From contig DAHXOT010000003.1 of NCBI GenBank assembly GCA_027364735.1, positions 1 to 64,000 of the forward strand: a stretch of 64,000 nt of DNA, given 5' to 3'. The DNA is from Hydrotalea sp. Lineage in GTDB: Bacteria; Bacteroidota; Bacteroidia; Chitinophagales; Chitinophagaceae. A program made the translations under genes and the position numbers. Of this stretch, positions 1 through 9,437 are shown piece by piece; the stretch's first letter is position 1, and each line of letters begins with the position of its first letter. The notes beneath the pieces are model-generated. The model made no database searches. It was not told the DNA's origin and saw nothing but the letters and a program-made list of their open reading frames with translations.

Positions 1-399
1 ATTTCTAAAATATTAGATGCTTGTTATCAATATAACAGCGATGCATTATTTATTCTTAGCTTAATGCATCAATATGAGGATCGTGGCAGTTTAAGCAAAA
101 AACAATTACAAGGCTTACACTCAAAAGCAAGTAAAATAAAAGACATGCCTGTTAATTGGTTGGCAACGCTGGAAGCAACTATTTTAAAAATGCCTACCAG
201 AGAAAAATCTCCTATACCCGAAATTGCACCGGTAGCTTCTGCCAACAATTCAATTGTAACAATCATTAATGAAATTCTTGCAAAATATCCGCAACATAAA
301 CGAGTACTTTTTCTTCAAACAAAATACAATGCCCACCAATCAATTACTGCTGCTGAAATTGCCGAGTTGGAAAAATTTAAAAAATTACTTCTTACCTAA
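1..399 (+). CDS. 3' end of an unrecognised protein (5' truncated by window)
   Basis: The reading frame is open from base 1, and the first in-frame ATG at 64 is probably internal, so this is the C-terminal ~132 residues of a longer protein. The visible part is lysine-rich and mostly helical in character, with an Ala/Pro/Ser-rich linker near the middle and a charged C-terminal helix. I see no catalytic motif, signal peptide or membrane segment and do not recognise the family. It ends 148 bases before ispG on the same strand, so co-transcription is possible but not shown. Confidence 0.6.
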   Translation: MSKILDACYQYNSDALFILSLMHQYEDRGSLSKKQLQGLHSKASKIKDMPVNWLATLEATILKMPTREKSPIPEIAPVASANNSIVTIINEILAKYPQHKRVLFLQTKYNAHQSITAAEIAELEKFKKLLLT

Positions 400-547
400 T
401 TCTTTCCATCTATTTTTGGTTTCTCGAAATTGATTAGGCAGATACCGTTGATAACTAAACAAAATGCAGGGTTGGGCATTTAATAAAATCTGTAACAATA
501 GTTGATTTTTTTGATGACATTTGTTACGCTCAAACATAAAAAATTGT

Positions 548-2566
548 ATGCAGTTATATTGTAATTCGTTAACAGAATATAATAGATTACCAACGAAAGA
601 AGTTAAAATTGGTAATTTATTACTGGGAAATTTACATCCCATTCGTATTCAAACCATGACTACCACCGACACATTGAATACGCTTGCAACAGTAGAGCAA
701 ACTATTCGGTGTATTGAAGCCGGTGCCGAAATGGTACGTATTACCGCTCCGTCAATTAAAGAGGCAGAAAATTTACAAAATATAAAAGCCGAATTGCATA
801 AACGCGGATATACTATTCCCTTAATTGCAGATATTCATTTTACACCCAATGCAGCCGAAATGGCTGCTCGAATTATTGAAAAAGTAAGAATTAATCCGGG
901 TAATTATATTGATAAAAAAAAGTTTCAACAAATAGAATATACCAATGCAGAATATGTTGAAGAAATTGAAAGAATACGGAACAGGTTTACACCATTAATT
1001 AAAATTTGTAAAGAATACGGAACAGCCATGCGTATTGGAACCAATCATGGCTCTTTGAGCGATAGAATTATGAGCCGTTATGGCGATACACCAATGGGAA
1101 TGGTAGAAAGTGCAATGGAGTTTCTGCGAATTGCAAGAGATGAAAACTATCATAACATTGTATTAAGTATGAAAGCTAGTAATCCGCAAGTGATGGTACA
1201 AGCATACAGGTTATTAATTAATAAAATGTTTGAAGAGTTTCAAGAATGTTATGCCTTGCATTTAGGTGTTACAGAAGCCGGTGACGGCGAAGATGGAAGA
1301 GTAAAAAGTGCGGCAGGTATTGGTACCTTGTTGGAAGATGGTATTGGAGATACCATTCGTGTATCATTAACCGAAGATCCTGAATTTGAAATTCCGGTTT
1401 GTAAAGATTTAGTAAAACGATATTCGGGTACTACGCAATTAAGTACTATTGCTGCAATACCCAAAATTGAAACCATCACTTATTCGCCATTTAATTTTCA
1501 TAAGCGAGCAACTTTTGCAATAAATAATATTGGTAACAATCAGGTGCCCGTTGTTGTTGCCGATTTAAGTAAAATACATACAATTACGCCATCTACATTA
1601 GAAAGTATAGGGTATCAATATAATGCTGTTACCGATAAATGGCTTATTGGCGATACTGCCGCCGATTATATTTTTACCGGTCATCAGGTATTGAATTTTG
1701 CTTTGCCCGGCACTTTAAAAGTTATTTGTTATCCGGCAGCTTGGGTTTTGACTGAGGATAAAAACAAATACTTCCCCATTTTTGATGCAAATGGTTTTAT
1801 AGAAGCAGAAGCAAAAAATAATGAATTAAATTTTGTAATGCTTGATTGTTTTAGTGATGCAACAACAATCAATGATTTTACTTATTTAGATGAATTAGCC
1901 AATGATACTTCAGTTGTTTTGTGTTTAAGTAGTGAAAGAAAAAATGCAATGCAAGCAGTAAGAAGAATGTTTATTGAGTTGCAACAACGTGCTATAAAAA
2001 ATCCGGTGATACTTATTATTGATAGCAATGCTGCAACAGCCGATGAGCATTTAATTCATTATGCAACCGAAGCAGGTGCTTTATTATTAGATGGTTTTGG
2101 TGATGGAGTTTGTTTTGGAATGAAGCAAAATAGCTATCAGCTCTTACAACATAATAGTCAATCCTCAACCGGCCGAACCTATTTGCAAAATCAAACAACA
2201 GAACAATTTATTAATAATACGGCTTTCAGTATTCTACAAGCCACTCGAACAAGAATTTCCAAAACAGAATATATTTCTTGTCCAAGTTGCGGAAGAACAT
2301 TATTTGAATTACAAGAAACTACTGCAAAAATTAGAAATGTTACCAACCATTTAAAAGGGTTAAAAATTGCTATCATGGGTTGTATTGTAAATGGACCCGG
2401 TGAAATGGCCGATGCAGATTTTGGTTATGTAGGAAGTGGAGTTGGAAAAATTACTTTATACAAAGGCAAAGAAATAATGAAACGAAATATTGATAGTAGC
2501 ATTGCAGTAATCGAGTTAATTAATTTATTAAAAGAAAGCGGTGCATGGGTAGAGCCCATAAATTAA
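548..2566 (+). CDS. ispG: 4-hydroxy-3-methylbut-2-enyl diphosphate synthase (IspG/GcpE), large insert-bearing form
   Basis: IspG performs the penultimate step of the MEP isoprenoid pathway, reductively opening 2-C-methylerythritol 2,4-cyclodiphosphate to HMBPP with a 4Fe-4S cluster. The N-terminal TIM-barrel part carries IADIHF and INPGN motifs. The C-terminal iron-sulfur domain shows the CPSCG pair and the third cysteine in MGCIVNGPGE, whose glutamate is the usual fourth ligand. At 672 residues it is far longer than the ~370-residue E. coli type. The extra central domain matches the large form known from Bacteroidota, Chlamydiae and plants. An in-frame TTG lies upstream at 521, but ATG 548 fits the usual N-terminus better. 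The next gene, nadB, starts 81 bases downstream. Confidence 0.95.
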   Translation: MQLYCNSLTEYNRLPTKEVKIGNLLLGNLHPIRIQTMTTTDTLNTLATVEQTIRCIEAGAEMVRITAPSIKEAENLQNIKAELHKRGYTIPLIADIHFTPNAAEMAARIIEKVRINPGNYIDKKKFQQIEYTNAEYVEEIERIRNRFTPLIKICKEYGTAMRIGTNHGSLSDRIMSRYGDTPMGMVESAMEFLRIARDENYHNIVLSMKASNPQVMVQAYRLLINKMFEEFQECYALHLGVTEAGDGEDGRVKSAAGIGTLLEDGIGDTIRVSLTEDPEFEIPVCKDLVKRYSGTTQLSTIAAIPKIETITYSPFNFHKRATFAINNIGNNQVPVVVADLSKIHTITPSTLESIGYQYNAVTDKWLIGDTAADYIFTGHQVLNFALPGTLKVICYPAAWVLTEDKNKYFPIFDANGFIEAEAKNNELNFVMLDCFSDATTINDFTYLDELANDTSVVLCLSSERKNAMQAVRRMFIELQQRAIKNPVILIIDSNAATADEHLIHYATEAGALLLDGFGDGVCFGMKQNSYQLLQHNSQSSTGRTYLQNQTTEQFINNTAFSILQATRTRISKTEYISCPSCGRTLFELQETTAKIRNVTNHLKGLKIAIMGCIVNGPGEMADADFGYVGSGVGKITLYKGKEIMKRNIDSSIAVIELINLLKESGAWVEPIN

Positions 2567-2647
2567 ACAATACAAAATCACACTTTAACTGCAGCGTTCA
2601 TTTTAAAAAAATACAAACAAAATTTAAATTTTTGAGGAGTAAGGAAT

Positions 2648-4264
2648 ATGCAAACAGATTTTTTAATTGTAGGTAGCGGAATTGCAGGATTGACTTATGC
2701 ATTGAAAATTGCCAATCAGTATCCAGATAAAAAAATAGTGGTAATTACAAAAACCGAAGCGGATGAAACTAACACAAAATATGCACAAGGTGGTATTGCC
2801 GGTGTTTGGGATGCAGTAAATGATAGCTATGCCAAACATATAGAAGATACATTAATTGCTGGCGATGGTTTATGCAATGAAAAAATAGTAGAAACCGTAG
2901 TGAAAGAAGGGCCTGAAAGAATTAAAGAAATTATAGAGTATGGAGCCAATTTCGATAAAGATGCCAGTGGCGAGTATGCATTAGGAAAAGAAGGGGGGCA
3001 TAGTGAATTTAGAATTTTGCATCATAAAGATGTTACCGGAAGAGAAATGGAACGAGCTTTATTAGAAAAAGTAAAGGATACTAAAAATATTGAAATTATT
3101 CATCACTGTTTCGTTATAGATATTATTACACAACATCATCTCGGATTTCTGGTTACAAAATCTACCCAAGATATTACTGGTTATGGCGTATATGCTTTGA
3201 ATTTAACAACCAATAAAATTGAAAAAATTCTTTCTACCATAACACTACTCGCTACCGGTGGTTGCGGACAAGCTTACCGAACTACTACCAATCCAAAAAT
3301 TGCTACCGGCGATGGAATAGCTATGCTGTATCGTGCTAAAGGAAGAATTGAAAATATGGAATTTATTCAGTTTCATCCTACCGCTTTGTATGAGCCTGGA
3401 ATATCTCCTTCTTTTTTAATTACCGAAGCGGTGCGTGGCGATGGAGGAATTTTAAGAAACAAAAAAGGAGAAGCTTTTATGGAAAAATATGATTCCAGAA
3501 AAGATTTAGCTCCTCGTGATATTGTTGCACGTGCTATTGATAGCGAAATGAAACGCACTGGAACAGAGCATGTATTTTTAGATTGTACGCATATTGGCAA
3601 AGAAGCATTTATTCATCATTTCCCCAATATTTATGAAAAATGCTTGAGTATAGGAATTGATGTTACGCAACAAATGATACCAGTTGCACCGGCTGCACAT
3701 TATAGTTGCGGTGGTATTAAAACCGATGAATATGGCAGAACATCTATCAAAAATGTATATGCCTGTGGAGAGTGTGCCAGCACTGGTTTACATGGAGCTA
3801 ACCGGTTAGCCAGTAATAGTTTATTAGAGGCAATGGTTTTTTCGCACAGAGCCTATGTAGATTCGGTTAAACTATTTAATGAATTAGCTGCTGCCAACGG
3901 TTTTAAAGAGAGAGCTGCTGCCATACCTGATTGGAATGCAAAAGGAACATCCGATCCTAAGGAAATGATTTTAATTACGCAGAGTGTAAAAGAATTGCAG
4001 CAAGTAATGAGCGATTATGTAGGAATTGTTAGAACCGATGTACGTTTATTAAGAGCTATGAAACGGTTAGATTTATTGTATGAAGAAACAGAAGAATTAT
4101 ATCGTTCTACAAAAGTATCACCACAATTATGCGAATTAAGAAATTTAATTACCGTTGCTTACTTAATTGTTAAAGCGGCAGAATTTAGAAAAGAAAGTCG
4201 TGGCTTGCATTACAATACCGATCATTTATCGAAAAGTAATTTATTACAAAATATAATTCTTTAA
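2648..4264 (+). CDS. nadB: L-aspartate oxidase (NadB)
   Basis: NadB is a cytoplasmic FAD enzyme that oxidises L-aspartate to iminoaspartate, the first step of de novo NAD synthesis, feeding quinolinate synthase NadA (not in this window). The N-terminus has the dinucleotide-binding motif VGSGIAGLTYAL. The family motif TKYAQGGIAG and the C-terminal HGANRLASNSLLEA follow, and a helical succinate-dehydrogenase-like tail ends the protein. Length 538 residues is normal. A purine-rich ribosome-binding site (GAGGAGTAAGG, about 2634-2644) precedes ATG 2648. The lipid A acyltransferase starts 9 bases after the stop, so the two are probably co-transcribed although their pathways are unrelated. Confidence 0.96.
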   Translation: MQTDFLIVGSGIAGLTYALKIANQYPDKKIVVITKTEADETNTKYAQGGIAGVWDAVNDSYAKHIEDTLIAGDGLCNEKIVETVVKEGPERIKEIIEYGANFDKDASGEYALGKEGGHSEFRILHHKDVTGREMERALLEKVKDTKNIEIIHHCFVIDIITQHHLGFLVTKSTQDITGYGVYALNLTTNKIEKILSTITLLATGGCGQAYRTTTNPKIATGDGIAMLYRAKGRIENMEFIQFHPTALYEPGISPSFLITEAVRGDGGILRNKKGEAFMEKYDSRKDLAPRDIVARAIDSEMKRTGTEHVFLDCTHIGKEAFIHHFPNIYEKCLSIGIDVTQQMIPVAPAAHYSCGGIKTDEYGRTSIKNVYACGECASTGLHGANRLASNSLLEAMVFSHRAYVDSVKLFNELAAANGFKERAAAIPDWNAKGTSDPKEMILITQSVKELQQVMSDYVGIVRTDVRLLRAMKRLDLLYEETEELYRSTKVSPQLCELRNLITVAYLIVKAAEFRKESRGLHYNTDHLSKSNLLQNIIL

Positions 4265-4273
4265 ACTATTGCA

Positions 4274-5164
4274 ATGTACTATATCATTTATCCCATTTTT
4301 TATGTAATCTCTTTAATTCCATGGAGAATAATGTATTTTATTAGCGATGGCATTTACCTAATTGTGTATTACCTTGTTGGCTATAGAAAAAAGTTGGTGT
4401 TGCAAAATTTGGCTATTGCATTTCCTGAAAAAACTAAACAAGAGCATGTAACAATTGCAAAAGAGTTTTATCACAATTTTATAGATACTTTTTTAGAAAT
4501 GATTAAGCTAATTTCTATTTCTGATAAAGAATTATCGCAGAGATTTTCTTCTAACATGGAAGTGGTAAATAGTTTATATGATAGTGGAATAAATATTCAA
4601 TTAATGGCAGGTCATTTTTTTAATTGGGAAATAATTAATTTAGGAATTGCCAAATATTGTAAATATCCATTTGTTGGAGTGTACATGCCTCTTACCAATA
4701 AAGCTTTTAATAAGATAGTCTACAATTTGAGAAGTAAGTATAACACAATTCTGGTTCCTGCAACCAAGTTTAGTACTAAGTTTCACGTATATGTAAGAAA
4801 TAGGTATGTATTAGGATTAGCAGCAGATCAAGCTCCTGGCAATCCTAATAAAGCCTATTGGATAACATTTTTAAATAAGTTAACCCCTTTTATTAGTGGC
4901 CCTGAAAAAGGGGCTAAAAGAAATAATACGGCATTTGTTTTTTCTAACTTTTATAAAGTTAAAAGAGGATATTATAAAATAGATTTTGAAATAATTACTA
5001 CTGAACCCAGAAAATATGCCGATGGTGTATTAACTAAATTATATGCCGAAGCTGTTGAAAAAGCTGTAAGAAAAATTCCTTCTAATTATTTATGGAGCCA
5101 CAATAGATGGAAGCACGAATTTATTCCCGAAAAGCACAATCATTTAATTATAACATCGTCTTAA
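4274..5164 (+). CDS. Lipid A biosynthesis acyltransferase, LpxL/HtrB family
   Basis: This family transfers a secondary acyl chain to Kdo-lipid A at the inner face of the cytoplasmic membrane. The protein (296 residues) has an N-terminal hydrophobic segment (about residues 1-33) for membrane attachment. The HX4(D/E) catalytic motif appears as H-F-F-N-W-E near residue 114, and a conserved ADQAPG element lies further on. It follows nadB by 9 bases and converges on the CstB-like gene. Which acyl chain and acceptor it uses cannot be read from sequence. In Bacteroidota some members act on other lipids, such as ornithine-lipid-like acceptors. Confidence 0.88.
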   Translation: MYYIIYPIFYVISLIPWRIMYFISDGIYLIVYYLVGYRKKLVLQNLAIAFPEKTKQEHVTIAKEFYHNFIDTFLEMIKLISISDKELSQRFSSNMEVVNSLYDSGINIQLMAGHFFNWEIINLGIAKYCKYPFVGVYMPLTNKAFNKIVYNLRSKYNTILVPATKFSTKFHVYVRNRYVLGLAADQAPGNPNKAYWITFLNKLTPFISGPEKGAKRNNTAFVFSNFYKVKRGYYKIDFEIITTEPRKYADGVLTKLYAEAVEKAVRKIPSNYLWSHNRWKHEFIPEKHNHLIITSS

Positions 5165-5192
5165 ATAATTTAAGAACGTATTATTTTTCCGG

Positions 5193-6608
5193 TTAATTTA
5201 AAACTTCTTTACTTTTTTCAATTTTAAATGCGTCTTTTATTTCAATAATTTTTCTCCAGCCACCTTCAATATTGCGTACATTATGTATGCCTTGTTGTTT
5301 TATAAGCGATAGAGCAATTACACTTCTATAGCCACCGGCACAGTGTACATAAATATTATGATTATCTTCTAAATTAGCCATATTAGCAGGGTCGGCTAAA
5401 TCTATTAAAGGAATATTTATGGCTTGCTGAATATGTCCATCTGCATATTCTGTTTCTTTTCTTACATCAACAATAACCAAATTTGGATCAAAAGGAATAT
5501 CCATTGCTAATTCATCGGGTTCAACACTAATAAGCATATCAATTTTTTCACCGGCATTTTTCCATGCTTCAAAACTGCCATTTAAATAGCCTACAATATT
5601 TTCAAACCCAACTCTTGTTAAGCGAACAATGCTTTCTTTTTCTTTACCAATTTCTGTAATTAATATAATTTTTTTATAAAAAGATAGTAAGCTGCCGGCC
5701 CATTCTGCAAATCTTCCCTCTAATCCAATAAAAATTGAATCGGGTAAAAATCCTTGTACAAATATTGTGGCATTTCTGGTATCTAATAGAATAATATCTT
5801 CATTTTTCGATAAAGTTTTTACTTGTTCTACAGATAAAGGTTGTAAGCTTTTATCTAAAACAGTAGCTAAACTTGTATATCCTTCTTTATTAATTTTTGC
5901 GTTGATTGGAAAATATTGAGGAGGTTTTGGCAAACCATCGGTTACGGCTTCAATAAATGCTTCTTTTGTTTGTGGCTGTAAAGCATAGTTGGTTTGTTTT
6001 TGCTCGCCAATGGTGCTAAAGGTTTCAGGACCTAAATTTTTACCACAACTACTGCCGGCGCCATGTGCAGGATATAAAATAATATTATCGGCTAAAGGAA
6101 TAATTTTTGATTGTAAGCTATCGTATAACATTGCAGCCAAATCATTCATGGTTAGTACTTCACCTTTTTGGGCAAGATCTGGTCGGCCAACATCATTCAC
6201 AAATAATGTATCACCCGAAAAAATAGCATAATCTTTTCCACTTTCGTCTATTAGTAAATAACAACTGCTTTCTAATGTGTGCCCGGGTGTATGAAGTACT
6301 TTAATGGTAATATTTCCTAAAGAAAAAGTTTCATTATCTTTTGCAATATGAATTGGAAAATTACAAATGGTATTTGGTCCATATACAATAGTTGCACCCG
6401 TTGCTGCCGCTAAATCTAAGTGTCCGCTTATAAAATCGGCATGAAAATGTGTTTCAAAAATATACTGTATGGTTGCTTTTCGTTCATTAGCTAATTGAAG
6501 ATATTCATCAATATCTCTTAGCGGATCTATAACCGCAGCAATACCATTGCTTTCTATATAATAAGCAGCTTCACTAATACATCCTGTATATAATTGTTGT
6601 ATAAACAT
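5193..6608 (-). CDS. CstB-like persulfide dioxygenase / rhodanese multidomain protein
   Basis: A three-domain sulfur enzyme of 471 residues. An N-terminal metallo-beta-lactamase fold (about 1-240) carries T-H-F-H-A-D-F with TPGHT and YPAHG metal-site motifs. The D-F in place of D-H is typical of the mono-iron persulfide dioxygenase branch. A first rhodanese-like domain (about 250-350) has no active-site cysteine. A second (about 360-460) has the loop C-A-G-G-Y-R-S. This order matches CstB of Staphylococcus, which oxidises hydropersulfides and makes thiosulfate. ATG 6608 is preferred over ATG 6656 because the MBL fold begins right after it. An ArsR-type gene lies upstream on the same strand, but a strong terminator separates them. 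The substrate here is inferred. Confidence 0.88.
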   Translation of the reverse strand: MFIQQLYTGCISEAAYYIESNGIAAVIDPLRDIDEYLQLANERKATIQYIFETHFHADFISGHLDLAAATGATIVYGPNTICNFPIHIAKDNETFSLGNITIKVLHTPGHTLESSCYLLIDESGKDYAIFSGDTLFVNDVGRPDLAQKGEVLTMNDLAAMLYDSLQSKIIPLADNIILYPAHGAGSSCGKNLGPETFSTIGEQKQTNYALQPQTKEAFIEAVTDGLPKPPQYFPINAKINKEGYTSLATVLDKSLQPLSVEQVKTLSKNEDIILLDTRNATIFVQGFLPDSIFIGLEGRFAEWAGSLLSFYKKIILITEIGKEKESIVRLTRVGFENIVGYLNGSFEAWKNAGEKIDMLISVEPDELAMDIPFDPNLVIVDVRKETEYADGHIQQAINIPLIDLADPANMANLEDNHNIYVHCAGGYRSVIALSLIKQQGIHNVRNIEGGWRKIIEIKDAFKIEKSKEVLN

Positions 6609-6663
6609 GCAATAATTTTTTGGCAAATATAATAGAAGGTGGTTTTTGCTTTGCATTTTGCTA

Positions 6664-6695
6664 TAAAAAATGCCTGCTACGAGGCAGGCATTTAT
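6664..6695 (-). terminator. Intrinsic terminator of the arsR-type gene
   Basis: Arms 6668-6677 and 6684-6693 are perfectly complementary (10 bp) around a 6-base loop. On the minus strand the hairpin is followed by a run of six T. It lies between the regulator stop (6722) and the start of the CstB-like gene (6608). Read-through is therefore needed for co-transcription, or the enzyme gene has its own promoter. Confidence 0.88.
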
Positions 6696-6721
6696 CTTGG
6701 GGAGAATTCAGCTTTCTATTT

Positions 6722-7057
6722 CTATTCAACCAAATCTGCTGCAAATTTCATTACCTCGGCAATGCGTGGATAATTGGGAGAATAATAAATAAATTTACCA
6801 TCTCTTACGGTAGTAACAATTCCAGCGCGGCGTAAGATTGCTAAATGTTGCGATGCAACCGATTGCTCTAAACGTAACTTAACATAAATTTCAGTTACGG
6901 TCATTTTTTTGTTGTCATCTAATAGCTTTAACATTTGATGGCGAAGCTTGTGGTTCAATGCTCTTAAAATGAGAGCTGCTTTTTTTGTTTGAAGATAATT
7001 AATCTTCACGGTGGACTTACCATTGTTTAGGGTAAGCGATGTTAAAGGATGGTTCAT
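6722..7057 (-). CDS. ArsR/SmtB-family winged-helix transcriptional regulator without cysteines
   Basis: A 111-residue winged-helix protein. The recognition helix region (about 63-85) reads L-E-Q-S-V-A-S-Q-H-L-A-I-L-R-R-A-G, followed by the wing VRDGKFIYYSP, the ArsR pattern. It sits just upstream of the CstB-like enzyme on the same strand, which suggests control of that gene or of itself. The known sulfide-responsive ArsR proteins BigR/SqrR sense through a cysteine pair, but this protein contains no cysteine at all. Metal sites of the ArsR/SmtB type that use cysteine are also excluded. The signal is unknown; histidine or acidic metal sites, or ligand-free action, remain open. Confidence 0.9.
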   Translation of the reverse strand: MNHPLTSLTLNNGKSTVKINYLQTKKAALILRALNHKLRHQMLKLLDDNKKMTVTEIYVKLRLEQSVASQHLAILRRAGIVTTVRDGKFIYYSPNYPRIAEVMKFAADLVE

Positions 7058-7135
7058 CTGTCTTAACTGATTATGGGGGTGAAATAATAAATAACAAGTT
7101 AAAGTTATATAAAATTATTTTTAATTTTTTTTTAA

Positions 7136-7816
7136 TTAGATTTTTTTAGCAGTATAAAATTCTTTTAAGTAATAAGGTTCGCTATAAGCTAAATTTGTAA
7201 ACTGTTTATTTTCAAATTGTTGAGTAGCAATTGCTGCAAGATCTGTTGCATTATGCACAGTGGTGGAAAAAATAATATTTTCATGCGTAATAAGTTGCAA
7301 CATCTTTTTACTTCCGCTGCCGCCCATAATAATGGTATTTTCTTTTAATTCTTCTTTTAAAAAATTTTCATCTACAATAGTGGCTGATGGGTTAATAATG
7401 GGTTCGAGATGGTTATTATATAATGCGGTAAATACTTCCATTCTTCGGGCATCAATTAAAGGGCAAAACAGTAAGTTGGTTTTATCGGCTTGGTAATTTT
7501 TAGCTAAAGCGTATGCCATTACTTGTAAAGTATTAATTAATAGTAGGGGTTTGTTTAATGCATAACATAATCCTTTAGCAGAAGCCAAGCCAACTCTTAA
7601 TCCGGTGTAACTTCCCGGGCCTGCAGTTACTGCAATAGCGTGTAAGGAAGATAATTGAAATTGAAGTGTATTTTGTATTTTTTTGATGGCAGGTTGTAAA
7701 AATGCTGCATGATTTTTTTGTTCAAAATTTTCTTCAATGGCTAAAATAGTATTACCATCCGATAAGCAAACCGATGCATATTCTGTTGCAGTATCAATAT
7801 TTAAAATAATAGCCAC
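7136..7816 (-). CDS. tsaB: tRNA threonylcarbamoyladenosine biosynthesis protein TsaB
   Basis: TsaB (YeaZ) is the ASKHA-fold partner of TsaD in the complex that places N6-threonylcarbamoyl on adenosine 37 of ANN-decoding tRNAs. The 226-residue protein has the N-terminal ILNIDTATEYASVCL strand-loop, the HAAFLQPAI helix and the conserved VTAGPGSYTGLRVGLASAKGL segment. The C-terminal half is the degenerate ASKHA lobe typical of TsaB, so it is not TsaD. It is divergent from ridA. A -7 motif at 7837-7844 lies about 20 bases before its start codon. Confidence 0.94.
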   Translation of the reverse strand: MAIILNIDTATEYASVCLSDGNTILAIEENFEQKNHAAFLQPAIKKIQNTLQFQLSSLHAIAVTAGPGSYTGLRVGLASAKGLCYALNKPLLLINTLQVMAYALAKNYQADKTNLLFCPLIDARRMEVFTALYNNHLEPIINPSATIVDENFLKEELKENTIIMGGSGSKKMLQLITHENIIFSTTVHNATDLAAIATQQFENKQFTNLAYSEPYYLKEFYTAKKI

Positions 7817-7836
7817 TATGTTGTAAAATTTAGCTG

Positions 7837-7844
7837 CAAATTTA
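7837..7844 (-). promoter_or_regulatory. Bacteroidota -7 element before tsaB
   Basis: On the minus strand this reads TAAATTTG, an exact match to the TAnnTTTG consensus of the primary sigma factor in Bacteroidota. A transcript would start a few bases downstream, leaving a short leader before ATG 7816. A weaker TTTC lies about 16 bases upstream as a possible -33 box. Confidence 0.55.
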
Positions 7845-7896
7845 GGTTGCAGTGTTGAAGGAAATGCAGTTATTTGCTAAATAAATACGAATAATT

Positions 7897-8283
7897 ATGT
7901 TGAAAGAAATTATTAAAACCAATAATGCACCCGCTCCAATTGGTCCATATAGTCAAGCAGTGAAAGCAGGAAATATGCTTTTTGTAAGCGGACAAATAGC
8001 TATTGATCCGCAAACTAATCAATTGGTAAATAGCTCTATATCAGATGAAACACATCAGGTAATGAAAAATATAGCTGCAGTTTTAACCGAAGCTCAGTTA
8101 AATTTTAGCAATGTTGTTAAAACAACTATTTTCTTAAATGATATGAATTTATTTGCTACGGTAAATGAGGTTTACGGCTCTTATTTTAGTGGCGATTATC
8201 CTGCACGCGAAACAGTAGCCGTAAAAACATTACCGAGAAATGTGAATGTTGAAATAAGTGTTATAGCAGCAATTAGCTTATAA
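7897..8283 (+). CDS. ridA: RidA family 2-iminobutanoate/2-iminopropanoate deaminase
   Basis: RidA hydrolyses reactive enamine/imine intermediates released by PLP enzymes such as threonine dehydratase. The 128-residue protein has the family signatures APIGPYSQAV and FVSGQIAID near the N-terminus. The conserved arginine lies in the YPARETVAV segment, with NVEISVIA at the C-terminus. Length is normal. It is divergent from tsaB and converges on galK. The two genes overlap by six bases, and their stop codons together form the palindrome TTATAA (8278-8283). Confidence 0.95.
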   Translation: MLKEIIKTNNAPAPIGPYSQAVKAGNMLFVSGQIAIDPQTNQLVNSSISDETHQVMKNIAAVLTEAQLNFSNVVKTTIFLNDMNLFATVNEVYGSYFSGDYPARETVAVKTLPRNVNVEISVIAAISL

Positions 8284-9435
8284 AGTTATTTCGTAAGTGC
8301 CATTGCTTGTTGCAACCTGATATACTTCCGGAACAATATTAAATTGTTTTTGATAGGCAGATGTAATAGTTGAAATAACTGCATCTGCTTTTTCTTTTTC
8401 AATAATATTGATGGTGCAGCCACCAAATCCTCCGCCCATTACTCTTGCACCAATTACTTCGGTAAAATGTTTTGCTTGTTCTACCAAAAAATCTAATTCA
8501 GTACAACTTACTTCATATAACTTACTTAGCCCTTCGTGGGTTTGAAACATCAGTTTGCCAAATTCTTTTAAATTATTTTGTTGTAGAAGCTTCCCTGCTT
8601 TTTGTGTACGATGTATTTCTTGTGTTACAAATAAACTTCTATCAAATACTTTATCGGTTAAGTAAGATTGATGAAGTACCACTTGATCGGAAGTAATTTG
8701 ACGCCAAGAATGAATATCGCCACCAATTTTTTCTTTTAATATGGCGAATCCTTCTTCACAGTCATGCCTTCTTTTATTGTATTCGCCACTGGCTAATGAA
8801 TGATGCACTTTTGTATTAATTAAGTAAATAGCATATTCATTCAATTGTAAAGGAAAATGTTGGTAATCGAGCGTCACACAATCTAATAATATAACGTGGT
8901 CTTTTTGTCCGTTTAAATTGGCAAACTGATCCATAATACCACATTTAACACCCGGATAACTATGCTCTGCTTTTTGTGCCATTTTGGCCATAGTTACCCT
9001 ATCTAATCCAATATTGAAAATGGTATTTAAGGCAAATAACAATCCACCTTCAACAGCTGCTGAAGAAGATAAGCCCGCACCTACAGGCAAATTGCCTCCA
9101 AAAACGCAATCAAATCCACCAATACTTATTTTTTCTTCTTCTAAAATATGCAATACACCCAAAACATAGTTTTTCCAACTTTGTTGCGGATGAATTTGAT
9201 GAATTGTTGTAGTATAGCTTTCGTTATAATCTGTGCTGAAGAAATTAATATTATCGGAATGATTGGCTGAAACTGCATACCATACGCCTTTATCAATAGC
9301 AGCAGGCATTACATAGCCATCGTTATAATCAATATGCTCGCCAATTAAGTTAATTCTGCCGGGAGAAAAAAATACTCTTGGTTCGGTTGTAAAATGATTT
9401 TTAAAAGCAAGTACAACATCGTTATAGGTAGACAT
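8278..9435 (-). CDS. galK: Galactokinase (GalK)
   Basis: GalK phosphorylates alpha-D-galactose at C1 with ATP in the Leloir pathway. The 385-residue GHMP kinase shows the galactokinase signature PGRINLIGEHIDYNDGYVMP near residues 25-44. The ATP-binding loop P-V-G-A-G-L-S-S-S-A-A-V and the third GHMP motif GARVMGGGFGGC follow in order. It starts two bases after the stop of the upstream aldose epimerase, so galM-galK form one transcript. GalT and GalE are not in this window. Its stop codon overlaps that of ridA on the other strand. Confidence 0.97.
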   Translation of the reverse strand: MSTYNDVVLAFKNHFTTEPRVFFSPGRINLIGEHIDYNDGYVMPAAIDKGVWYAVSANHSDNINFFSTDYNESYTTTIHQIHPQQSWKNYVLGVLHILEEEKISIGGFDCVFGGNLPVGAGLSSSAAVEGGLLFALNTIFNIGLDRVTMAKMAQKAEHSYPGVKCGIMDQFANLNGQKDHVILLDCVTLDYQHFPLQLNEYAIYLINTKVHHSLASGEYNKRRHDCEEGFAILKEKIGGDIHSWRQITSDQVVLHQSYLTDKVFDRSLFVTQEIHRTQKAGKLLQQNNLKEFGKLMFQTHEGLSKLYEVSCTELDFLVEQAKHFTEVIGARVMGGGFGGCTINIIEKEKADAVISTITSAYQKQFNIVPEVYQVATSNGTYEITL

Positions 9436-9437
9436 GG

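Noticed and set aside
521-547. Longer ispG from TTG 521
   Set aside because: ATG 548 directly precedes the conserved N-terminal region and needs no rare start codon.
6664-6695. Operator dyad for the ArsR regulator
   Set aside because: The GC-rich stem and following six T on the minus strand fit an intrinsic terminator, and it lies after the regulator gene.
8278-8283. TTATAA palindrome as a regulatory site
   Set aside because: It is simply the two overlapping stop codons of ridA and galK.
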